The notes under the pieces are model-generated. The model saw only the letters and a program-made list of their open reading frames with translations, was not told the origin of the DNA and did not search any database. From Dysgonomonas sp. Marseille-P4361 (GTDB lineage: Bacteria > Bacteroidota > Bacteroidia > Bacteroidales > Dysgonomonadaceae): 64,000 nt of DNA. Below are positions 35,993-43,902 of this stretch, piece by piece. Positions within the stretch are counted from its first letter, which is position 1, and each line of letters begins with the position of its first letter. Both the position numbers and the translations under genes were made by a program. The DNA lies in contig NZ_OPYL01000005.1 in assembly GCF_900343125.1 (NCBI RefSeq), positions 177,330-241,329 of the forward strand, given 5' to 3'.

Positions 35993-36868
35993 TTAAAATG
36001 ATATATAATTCTCTGGGTTTTGAGCCACTCCTTTGTACCATAACTCAAATTCAAAAGAAGTAGTGATTTCTTTCTCATCCTTCTCTTTTTTGTTGTCTAT
36101 GATAGCGATAGCCTCACCTGTACGAACCTTGTCTCCCATTTGTTTGAGGAGTAAAGTGCAATTCTTATATATCGAAATAAAACCGTTTTTATGTTGTATT
36201 TGTATCATGTTTCCTGAGTGTAAATCGTATCCGGCAAAAATTATAGAACCTTCGAGTGTAGCAGATACTGTCTCTTTCTTCGAAATGCTCATTCTCACTC
36301 CATAAGAACCAGTGTCTGGGTTGAACTTGTCGGTTATCAAGCCGCTTACAGGTTTGAAGAATACAATTCCTTCCATGGGTGTTTGCGAAGATTGCGATAG
36401 TACAGATAGATTGTATTTTTCCTCTTCCTCGAAACGCTTAGTGTATTCTTTTTCTAATTCAGATTTTTGAAGTAGAGGATCGTTTTCCGATACAGATACA
36501 GTGTCTATCTGTTTTACTGAATCGATTGAACGAACACCTGTAAATATATCTCTTATATTGTTGATGTATACCTCCTGGAACTTTAACTGCTGTTCCAAAG
36601 AATCTGCTTTGATAGCAGAACGGAGAGCTTTTTCTCTTACCTCAACATCTAGATAGCCAGGTAGATAGTATCGTATAGGTGTGGCTATGATTAGAACGGA
36701 CGTAATGGCAACAAGGAAAGAGGCGAAAATAAGAATTAGTATAGCACCCGAAAAAATAGATGCCTTAATTTTCCATATTTCCTCCAACGTATTTTCATTA
36801 ACAACCGAAAGTCTGTACTTAAAATGTAAGCGCTTCCAAAAGTTATGCTTGTTTTTTCTTTTTGTCAT
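35993..36868 (-). CDS. Membrane-anchored M23 (LytM)-like protein, catalytically degenerate
   Basis: A 291-residue protein with one transmembrane helix (about residues 36-60), a coiled-coil stretch (80-150) and a C-terminal LytM/M23 fold. The fold is recognisable from PVSGLITDKFNPDTGSYGVRM and GDKVRTGEAIAIIDN. In active M23 enzymes the first motif is HxxxD; here residues 188-193 read SYGVRM. The usual HxH reads SFEFEL. All zinc ligands therefore seem lost. Such dead LytM domains (EnvC, NlpD) activate amidases, which is the likeliest role. It is the first gene of the eight-gene operon, divergent from the palmitoyltransferase. Confidence 0.82.
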   Translation of the reverse strand: MTKRKNKHNFWKRLHFKYRLSVVNENTLEEIWKIKASIFSGAILILIFASFLVAITSVLIIATPIRYYLPGYLDVEVREKALRSAIKADSLEQQLKFQEVYINNIRDIFTGVRSIDSVKQIDTVSVSENDPLLQKSELEKEYTKRFEEEEKYNLSVLSQSSQTPMEGIVFFKPVSGLITDKFNPDTGSYGVRMSISKKETVSATLEGSIIFAGYDLHSGNMIQIQHKNGFISIYKNCTLLLKQMGDKVRTGEAIAIIDNKKEKDEKEITTSFEFELWYKGVAQNPENYISF

Positions 36869-37136
36869 AAAGTCTATCCGTTATCTCCTTGTGAGATATA
36901 GTCTAAAGTCTTTTATATATAATATATATAAGGACTAATCCGCAAATTTAAGAAAAAAGCAATATAGTTTGGATAGATGTAAAGAAAGAATGTCTTAAAA
37001 TGCCTTTTTTTAAATAATTATTACAAAAAGTACCTAGTCTTATTTTTTTTAGCTATTTTTGCAGCCTGCATTTTTGTGAGATTATGTGTTCTTAACAAAT
37101 GCAGTTATAATAATATTACTTTGTTATAATTTGAAT

Positions 37137-38327
37137 ATGAATTTATTAACTGATAAGTTATATCGGTACGATGCAGCACGAAACGCAAGAGCTGCGGGGA
37201 TCTACCCTTATTTTAGAGAAATCCAGAGCGACCAAGATACTGAGGTTATCATTAATGGTAAAAAGGTATTGATGTTTGGATCAAATGCCTATCTGGGACT
37301 AACTAATCATCCGAAAGTGAAAGAGGCAGCTATCGAGGCTGTAAAGAAATATGGAACCGGTATGGCTGGATCACGTTTCTTAAATGGTACTTTGGATATT
37401 CACGTTGAGCTAGAGAAAAAACTAGCTAAGTTTGTAGGTAAAGAAGATGCTATTGTTTATTCAACTGGTTTTGGAGTAAACGAAGGTGTTTTGTCTTGTA
37501 TAACAGGACGTGAAGACTATATCCTCTGGGATGAATTAGACCATGCTTCTATTATTGAGGGAGCAAGAATCTCTTTTTCTACTAAATTGAAATTCCGTCA
37601 TAATGATATGGAATCTCTGGAAAAGCAACTGCAAAGATGCGAGCCTGATAAGGTTAAGCTAATTGTTGTTGATGGAGTGTTTAGTATGGAAGGTGATGTC
37701 GCAAATCTACCTGAAATAGTAAGATTGGCTAAAAAATATAATGCCAACGTAATGGTAGATGAAGCACATAGCTTAGGCGTTTTAGGCTCTAATAATAGTG
37801 GTAAAGGACTTGTAGAACAATGTGGACTTGTTGATGATGTTGATCTTATCATGGGTACATTCAGTAAGTCTTTGGCTTCTATTGGAGGTTTTATTGCAGC
37901 TAATGAAACAGTGATAGATTATTTACGTCACAACTCAAGATCATATATCTTTACAGCTAGTATAACTCCGGCTGCAACTGCTGCTGCAAGTGCCGCTTTG
38001 GATATTCTGATAAGTGAGCCTGAAAGAATAAAGCATTTGTGGGATATTACTCATTATGCATTGGATGGTTTCCGTCAGATGGGATGTGAAATAGGGCATA
38101 CGTCTACACCTATTATACCATTGTTCATCAGAGATAATGAGAAAACGTTTATGATAACAAAAATGCTTTTTGAAGAAGGAATTTTTGTGAATCCGGTAGT
38201 GTCTCCAGCTGTATCTCCAGCTGATACCTTGATTCGTTTCTCATTGATGGCTACAAATACTAAAGACCAAATAGATATTGCATTTGATAAGATAGAGAAA
38301 ATATTCAAAAAAATGGGTGTTCTTTAA
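37137..38327 (+). CDS. spt: Serine palmitoyltransferase (Bacteroidetes sphingolipid synthesis)
   Basis: Starting at the ATG at 37137 (MNLLTDKLYRYD) gives 396 residues, the usual length; the GTG 51 bases upstream adds a hydrophobic leader absent from relatives. It is a fold-type I PLP enzyme of the alpha-oxoamine synthase family, with Lys244 in GTFSKSLASIGGF as the PLP lysine, DEAHSLGVLG for cofactor binding and GSRFLNGT near the N-terminus. Sequence blocks match the Bacteroides serine palmitoyltransferase more closely than glycine C-acetyltransferase. It condenses serine with an acyl-CoA to start sphingolipid synthesis. A TATTTTTG box at 37054-37061 could be its -7 element. Confidence 0.88.
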   Translation: MNLLTDKLYRYDAARNARAAGIYPYFREIQSDQDTEVIINGKKVLMFGSNAYLGLTNHPKVKEAAIEAVKKYGTGMAGSRFLNGTLDIHVELEKKLAKFVGKEDAIVYSTGFGVNEGVLSCITGREDYILWDELDHASIIEGARISFSTKLKFRHNDMESLEKQLQRCEPDKVKLIVVDGVFSMEGDVANLPEIVRLAKKYNANVMVDEAHSLGVLGSNNSGKGLVEQCGLVDDVDLIMGTFSKSLASIGGFIAANETVIDYLRHNSRSYIFTASITPAATAAASAALDILISEPERIKHLWDITHYALDGFRQMGCEIGHTSTPIIPLFIRDNEKTFMITKMLFEEGIFVNPVVSPAVSPADTLIRFSLMATNTKDQIDIAFDKIEKIFKKMGVL

Positions 38328-38366
38328 GTCACTCGTTATAGAATATAAATCTTTTATAAAATATCA

Positions 38367-38398
38367 GAACCCTCTGTCCGTTAAAAGATAGAGGGTTT
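38367..38398 (+). terminator. Terminator of the serine palmitoyltransferase gene
   Basis: AACCCTCT pairs with AGAGGGTT around a 14-base loop, followed by TCTTTCTTTT. It lies 40 bases after the stop. Confidence 0.75.
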
Positions 38399-38418
38399 CT
38401 TTCTTTTAAGATGATTTT

Positions 38419-39723
38419 ATGAAAAAGTTACTTCTATTGTTACTTATAAATGTATTTACCCATTCTTTATATGCCCAATATAAGGTGGAGGGTGGAGTAG
38501 GTAAACTGTATGAATATACAGAAGATCTGAATGGGGCAGGAATAGAGAAGATATGCTTGTTAAATACTTTGTCAGGAGCGACCATTACTTATACATCTTC
38601 GGCTGTTTCTGTAAAGTTTTATCGCTATAAAGAGTCGTTGACAGATAAAGAAGAGTTAGAATATTCTTATACGTCTTTGGGAAATGAGACTACATATGTT
38701 GTTTCAGGTCTACTTGATGGTTATGGTTACTTTGTAGAGGAGAACGGAAAACCAAAAGATGCTGTGTGGATTATAGATTACTCGCAACATCAGCCTGAAC
38801 TTATATCTATTGAGACCATAGAAAATGAAGATAAGTGTGAGAATCTGAAATTATCTGTACAAAAAAAAGACGAGTTGCATTATTTTTCTAAGAATGGTGC
38901 TAAGAGGTCAATTCCTCGCAGATATACATTGTCTTATGATAAGAGGGAATGGAATGCTGAGGAGAAGAGCTTTAAAGAAGAGAGAATAACACTTGATGAA
39001 AAAGAAATAGGTACCGAGGTGCTTATTGAAGCCCCTTTGGTTGATACGAAGTTCATTTTGGAAGGAGATCAGTTTGCAAGGCATTTTAATATGCTTAAGA
39101 AAATAGAATCTCAGCCCTATACTGCTATAGCAGTCAAAGCCTATATCGAGGCAGAGCAGGAAAGGCGTGAGTCAAATAATGAAGTGGGTGGCGACAATGA
39201 ATTGGGAGGTTCTGCTCCTGTTGTAGTCAATTTTAAAGGTCATGGAAATGAACCTCAAGTAGCTTATTATACATGGTTTATATATAATTTGAAAGATCCG
39301 GAAACTCCAATAGCTAGGTATACAGATAAAGATATTCGCTATACATTTAACGAATGGGGAGACTATCTTGTTAAACTCGAAGTGGCTGAGCAATCGTCGA
39401 TGTGTGTGGATACAACCAGTGTATCTTTCAGTATTTCTGAATCGTCCTTAGAGGTTCCAAATTATTTTTCACCAGGCGACTCTCCCGGATCTAATGATGT
39501 GTTTAAAGTAGCTTATAAATCTATTGTCAAGTTTAAATGTACAATCTTTAATCGCTGGGGAACAAGATTGTATCAATGGACAGATCCGGCAAAAGGTTGG
39601 GATGGAAAGTATAAAGGGAATTATGTGAATACAGGAGTATATTATTATGTAATAGAGGCTGAAGGCTCGGAAGGTAAAAAATATAAATTGGGAGGCGATA
39701 TAAATATTTTGCGTAGTCGTTAG
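38419..39723 (+). CDS. Secreted protein with type B sorting domain of the type IX secretion system
   Basis: A 434-residue protein with a signal peptide (MKKLLLLLLINVFTHSLYAQ). The middle contains a PKD-like domain near 285-345 (YTWFIYNL and DYLVKLEVAE). The last 85 residues form a gliding-motility-associated C-terminal domain: VPNYFSPGDSPGSNDVFKV, CTIFNRWGTRLYQW, GWDGKYKG and NTGVYYYVIEA. This is the type B (CHU_C) signal for export by the type IX system and surface attachment or release. Function of the rest is unknown. It is followed 69 bases later by the unknown beta-rich gene, possibly in the same unit. Confidence 0.87.
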   Translation: MKKLLLLLLINVFTHSLYAQYKVEGGVGKLYEYTEDLNGAGIEKICLLNTLSGATITYTSSAVSVKFYRYKESLTDKEELEYSYTSLGNETTYVVSGLLDGYGYFVEENGKPKDAVWIIDYSQHQPELISIETIENEDKCENLKLSVQKKDELHYFSKNGAKRSIPRRYTLSYDKREWNAEEKSFKEERITLDEKEIGTEVLIEAPLVDTKFILEGDQFARHFNMLKKIESQPYTAIAVKAYIEAEQERRESNNEVGGDNELGGSAPVVVNFKGHGNEPQVAYYTWFIYNLKDPETPIARYTDKDIRYTFNEWGDYLVKLEVAEQSSMCVDTTSVSFSISESSLEVPNYFSPGDSPGSNDVFKVAYKSIVKFKCTIFNRWGTRLYQWTDPAKGWDGKYKGNYVNTGVYYYVIEAEGSEGKKYKLGGDINILRSR

Positions 39724-39792
39724 TTGAACCAATCTGTATTCTTTTTAGAAGAAATATTTTATATTTGAAGTCTAGCTAATTTCACATTATTT

Positions 39793-41259
39793 ATGAAAAA
39801 TATTCTTTCCCTATTGCTTCTAATTGCATTTCCTATTATATCATTCTCACAAGAAGTGTATAATTTCACAGGATTGCAAGGAATAAAAACAAGTAACGGA
39901 GATGTATATCTTGAATTTCGTGGCTATGATATTTACACAACTTCAGTTTCGGCTGATCTGATTACTGTGACTTCCAACGAGACTCTCTCTCGAAAAATAC
40001 AATTGGGAGAAGTATATGCCGATTATAATGAAGCTGTAGGCAATGCTTATTGTCGGATTGTAGAATCAGAGATCCCCTCGGAACATGGACTAGGAGAGAA
40101 AGTGAATCAGGCTCTTTATTTTGCTAATAAATTAGGAGGAGAGGTTGTAGTAATACAGTTCAAAACATATAATCAACGAGATTTTGTAATAGAGCGAGCT
40201 TTCGTTCAGGCTTTTTTAGAACAACGATTAGATAATTTCATTTCAGATAGTTGGTCTGCAAGTACGATAGACTTTGTCGGTCAGAAAATTCAGTTAGGAT
40301 ATGAGTGTGTATGGACAAGACCACATAAGGTAACATGTGGAGATGCTCAGATTTCGTGGTCTGAATTTCTTACTAAAGAAGAAGCAATATTAGATATTGA
40401 CAATCGAATCCGGATCTTCGATTCGATTCTTTACTCTATTATTGAAGAAAATGATATAGAGGTTCTTTTTGAAGGTGTTCCTACCATAGCGAGAAGAGTA
40501 GTATTTCGCAATATGAAAAATAATGATGAACCATATCAGATTTATTATTATCTGGCTCAAGGGCTCAGGGGGCGATATGTTAGTTGTGTTTTACGAAATC
40601 CTGCTTATAATCAGAAAGAATATGGTCTTGCGGCATTGTTGCAGCAGGTAATGAGCATTCCCTATTTACCTGATGATGCATATCATGCTTCAGAGGTCGA
40701 TTATTTTGAGCGTGGAGACGATGATGATTCATTCTCTCCAGAAATAGAAATTCAAGCTAGCTCGTGGACTCCACTTGCGAAATTGAGTGATGCTTTTGGT
40801 TATGCACCTACTCTTGGACTCGTATTGAAATTTCCGGTTAAACATCAAATTACAATTGATATAGGAGCTCAGTTAGGTCTTCCTCTGAAAAAAGGGAAGT
40901 TTGATTATAAGATGGATGGGAGCTATTATGAGACAGAAGGAGACTTCCTTTTTAATATGTCATTACGTTGTAGAAAATCGAAAACTTTTTCAAAAAAATA
41001 TAGATTCAGTACTTATCTTGGTATTGGTCTTAATGCTTTGCAGACAGATGTTGAGAAATGGGACTATGAGGATGATCAAAATAAAGTTGAATCAATTGAG
41101 ACAGTTGATGTTTTTGGTGGTGTGAGTCTTCAGTATAAGAGAATGAGTGTTTTTGCCGAATACCATTATACTCCATACAATATTGCAAATAAGGTGAAAA
41201 GCAATTTCGGTCACAGCGCATTAAATATAGGATTGGCTTATTCTATTACCTGGAAATAG
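39793..41259 (+). CDS. Secreted protein of unknown function with beta-rich C-terminus
   Basis: A 488-residue protein with a signal peptide ending FSQE (about residue 20). Residues 20-290 form a domain I do not recognise, with NFTGLQGIKTSNGDVYLEF and a Cys pair region. From about 320 to the end, alternating hydrophobic strands (TLGLVLKFPV, ITIDIGAQLGLPL, YRFSTYLGIGLNAL, MSVFAEYHYTPY, ALNIGLAYSITWK) look like an outer-membrane beta-barrel or a surface beta-sandwich. The ending with an aromatic/charged residue fits an outer-membrane protein. It directly follows a type IX-exported protein. Its function is unknown. Confidence 0.75.
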   Translation: MKNILSLLLLIAFPIISFSQEVYNFTGLQGIKTSNGDVYLEFRGYDIYTTSVSADLITVTSNETLSRKIQLGEVYADYNEAVGNAYCRIVESEIPSEHGLGEKVNQALYFANKLGGEVVVIQFKTYNQRDFVIERAFVQAFLEQRLDNFISDSWSASTIDFVGQKIQLGYECVWTRPHKVTCGDAQISWSEFLTKEEAILDIDNRIRIFDSILYSIIEENDIEVLFEGVPTIARRVVFRNMKNNDEPYQIYYYLAQGLRGRYVSCVLRNPAYNQKEYGLAALLQQVMSIPYLPDDAYHASEVDYFERGDDDDSFSPEIEIQASSWTPLAKLSDAFGYAPTLGLVLKFPVKHQITIDIGAQLGLPLKKGKFDYKMDGSYYETEGDFLFNMSLRCRKSKTFSKKYRFSTYLGIGLNALQTDVEKWDYEDDQNKVESIETVDVFGGVSLQYKRMSVFAEYHYTPYNIANKVKSNFGHSALNIGLAYSITWK

Positions 41260-41279
41260 AGCTTTAGAATAATTCTTTT

Positions 41280-41666
41280 TTACCGTAAGTGTATCAGCAT
41301 AGGAAGAGTGTAGTAAACATCAACAGTTTTTCCGTTCTGTTTGCCGGGGTTCCAATCAGGCATCATTTTTACAACTTTGATAAGAGAGTCTGCCAAAGGA
41401 TTACCCATGTCCTTTACTTTTTCTATATCTTTGATTTTCCCTTTTTTAGATATAACAAACCGGAGTACTATACGGCTTTGTATAGCATATTCTTCTCCTA
41501 TTGCAGAGTATCTTAGATTTTTATGTATGAATTTGTGCATAGCAGCTTCTCCTCCCGGATAAGATGGCATCTGTTCTACGACAGTATAAACTTTGTTGTT
41601 TGAGGAGCAGTTGTATATTAAGAATATAGTAAAGATACAGGTTAATGTCTTGATGATGTTTTTCAT
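41280..41666 (-). CDS. Small lipoprotein with a TonB C-terminal domain
   Basis: A 128-residue protein with a lipoprotein signal (IYNCSS, Cys20) followed by one TonB C-terminal-type domain: EQMPSYPGGEAAMHKFIHKNLRY, RIVLRFVISKKGKIKDIE and MPDWNPGKQNGKTVDVYYTLP. It closely resembles the repeated domains of the M56 protein at 47459-49705. It lacks the N-terminal transmembrane helix and Pro-rich spacer of a true TonB, so it is not an ordinary energy transducer. It converges with the unknown secreted protein (20 bases apart) and precedes nothing else on its strand; dnaG lies 15 bases upstream and could drive it. Confidence 0.83.
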   Translation of the reverse strand: MKNIIKTLTCIFTIFLIYNCSSNNKVYTVVEQMPSYPGGEAAMHKFIHKNLRYSAIGEEYAIQSRIVLRFVISKKGKIKDIEKVKDMGNPLADSLIKVVKMMPDWNPGKQNGKTVDVYYTLPMLIHLR

Positions 41667-41681
41667 GATAAATCTTTTTTA

Positions 41682-43679
41682 TTACCACTTTGTAATTATT
41701 CGTTCGCCTAAAGCTTTCGCTAGGGCTTTTCGAACATTCTCTAAATCTTTAATCTGTTGCATCAATTCTATTGCAGCATCCCAATTCCCTTCTTTTTGTT
41801 TCTCTTCCATTTGTTCTTTAATTTCTTTTAAACGATCGAGAATATAAGCATTCTTTAATTCGGTTAGAACTCGTGGAACATTTTTAATAAGTTGTTTTTC
41901 TTCCGCCAGAGGAGTGTCTTCTTGTTTGACATTCTCTCCAAATTGCTTAGTATGTACCTTGCTTAAGTGGTATCTGTCACTCATCAGGTTGACAGCAATC
42001 TTGCTTATATCCTGATTGGGGTGTGCCAGAAAGTAACGGCTAGGATCGAAGTTCGGGTTTTTACTACTTTGTTCTACAGCTTCAATTAATATCTGCGAAT
42101 ATAGAGGGTGTTTAAACCATAGTCCGTCTCGCTCTAAATCAAACTTGATATAATCAAGTACACTTGGAGACTCTGAATTGATATTATCTGTTGGTTCTTC
42201 AGTTAGAGGTAACATGCCGTAACGGATGATATAATATAGAATAGAAAGTTCAAACCGTTCTATAGGATTCCGTTTTGAGAGAGCTTTGGTGTTGCGGATG
42301 ATTGGCTGAGATAAGTCGTTTGCTGCAGCAGACTGTTCTGGCTCTATTCTTTGGGGAGCAGCCTTCTCTATATGGTTCAACCTTTTTTTGTTGACCTCTT
42401 GGATGAGAATTCGTTCATCTATATCCATCAATAGGCTGCAGTCTCTGATGTAGACAGTGCGTATAATATTGTCAGGGATGACAGCAATGCTATTTACTAT
42501 ATCAGAAATCAGAGTTGCTCTTTTTATGGGATCATTTCCAGCTTCATCTAGTAAAAGCTTTGTTTTGAAACGCATAAAGTCAACCTCATTCTCTTTTATA
42601 AAACTAATGAGAGATTCTGCATTTTGTTTACGGGCGAAAGAGTCTGGGTCTTCTCCATCAGGTAGAAGCAGAACTTTTATATTCATTCCTTCTTCCAGTA
42701 ATAGGTCTATCCCTCGCAGAGCAGCTTTTATGCCAGCAGCATCACCATCATATATAACAGTGACATTGTCGGTAAATCGATGTATTAATCGAATCTGTCC
42801 AGGTGTAAGTGCTGTTCCAGAAGAAGCGACAACATTCTCTATCCCTGCCTGATGCATTGAGATAACGTCTGTGTATCCTTCAACCAAGTAACAGCATTCT
42901 GCTTTAGTAATTGCTTGTTTAGCAAAGTAGATTCCGTATAGTTGATTCCCTTTGTGATAGATGTCACTTTCTGGAGAGTTTACATATTTTCCCGTATTCT
43001 CGGCTTTTTTTAGAATACGACCACCAAAGGCTACAACTTTTCCCGAAAGACTATGGACAGGAAACATAACTCTTCCTCTGAAACGATCTATCAAATAATT
43101 GTTATTCTCTCCTTCTATTGTAAGTCCGGTCTTTACCAGATACTCTTTCTTATAACCGTTTTTTAGAGCTTCTTGTGTAAAAGCATCTCTTTGTTCGAGA
43201 CTATATCCAAGTTGGAACTTATTAATTATATCTTCTCTAAAACCTCTCTCTTTAAAGTAGCTTAGACCAATAGTTTTTCCTTCAATATGATTGTGGAGTG
43301 TGTTGACGAAGTAATCACGTGCATAATCATTTAGGATGAATAGGCTTTCGCGCTCGTTGTATGCTTGCTTCTGTTCGTCAGTTAACTCACGCTCTTGAAT
43401 TTCTATGTTGTATTTTTTTGCGAGAAATCTCAATGCTTCAAAATACGACAATTGTTCATGCTTCATGATGAAGTGAACGGCTGTACCTCCTTCTCCGCAT
43501 GCAAAGCATTTGCATATATTCTTAGCAGGTGATACATAAAAAGAAGGGGTTTTGTCTTGGTGAAACGGACATAATCCGACAAAGTTTATACCTCTTCGCT
43601 TAAGTGTCACAAATTGAGATACTACGTCTGTTATTTCAGCAGCATCTATTATTCTGTCTATGGTAGCTTGATCAATCAT
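41682..43679 (-). CDS. dnaG: DNA primase
   Basis: A 665-residue primase that makes RNA primers at the replication fork. The CHC2 zinc finger has Cys37, His40, Cys58 and Cys61 (LCPFHQDKTPSF, CKCFACG). The TOPRIM catalytic core shows YLVEGYTDVISMH and VIYDGDAAG, preceded by the RNA-polymerase-like block YLIDRFRGRVMFPVH and AFGGR. The C-terminal helicase-interacting domain is helical and less conserved, with a long charged coiled coil at the end. The TonB-domain lipoprotein starts 15 bases after its stop, possibly on the same transcript. Confidence 0.96.
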   Translation of the reverse strand: MIDQATIDRIIDAAEITDVVSQFVTLKRRGINFVGLCPFHQDKTPSFYVSPAKNICKCFACGEGGTAVHFIMKHEQLSYFEALRFLAKKYNIEIQERELTDEQKQAYNERESLFILNDYARDYFVNTLHNHIEGKTIGLSYFKERGFREDIINKFQLGYSLEQRDAFTQEALKNGYKKEYLVKTGLTIEGENNNYLIDRFRGRVMFPVHSLSGKVVAFGGRILKKAENTGKYVNSPESDIYHKGNQLYGIYFAKQAITKAECCYLVEGYTDVISMHQAGIENVVASSGTALTPGQIRLIHRFTDNVTVIYDGDAAGIKAALRGIDLLLEEGMNIKVLLLPDGEDPDSFARKQNAESLISFIKENEVDFMRFKTKLLLDEAGNDPIKRATLISDIVNSIAVIPDNIIRTVYIRDCSLLMDIDERILIQEVNKKRLNHIEKAAPQRIEPEQSAAANDLSQPIIRNTKALSKRNPIERFELSILYYIIRYGMLPLTEEPTDNINSESPSVLDYIKFDLERDGLWFKHPLYSQILIEAVEQSSKNPNFDPSRYFLAHPNQDISKIAVNLMSDRYHLSKVHTKQFGENVKQEDTPLAEEKQLIKNVPRVLTELKNAYILDRLKEIKEQMEEKQKEGNWDAAIELMQQIKDLENVRKALAKALGERIITKW

Positions 43680-43829
43680 ATTTTACAGATACGAAAGTAG
43701 TAAAAAAATACCGAAGCTGATGTTAAATAGTTGTGAATGGTGGGGTAGACATGATGAAGTCCTTTGCCATAGTGTCTTATGAATATATATGAGCTTGTCC
43801 ATGTGCTTAATGGTCATATTTTGTTGTTA

Positions 43830-43862
43830 TTTGAACGGTATTTTCAAAGGTGTCTAGTTTTA
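43830..43862 (+). promoter_or_regulatory. Possible promoter of the GH2 gene
   Basis: TTTG (43830-43833), a 21-nt gap and TAGTTTTA (43855-43862), one base off the TAnnTTTG element. It would start RNA near 43866, upstream of both candidate start codons of the GH2 gene. Confidence 0.35.
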
Positions 43863-43902
43863 TAAAGCGATTTTTGTAACGTGAAATACTCAGTATTCTA
43901 AT

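Noticed and set aside
37086..37136. GTG start giving 17 extra residues on the serine palmitoyltransferase
   Set aside because: The leader (MFLTNAVIIILLCYNLN) is absent from known relatives, and the ATG at 37137 matches their N-terminus.
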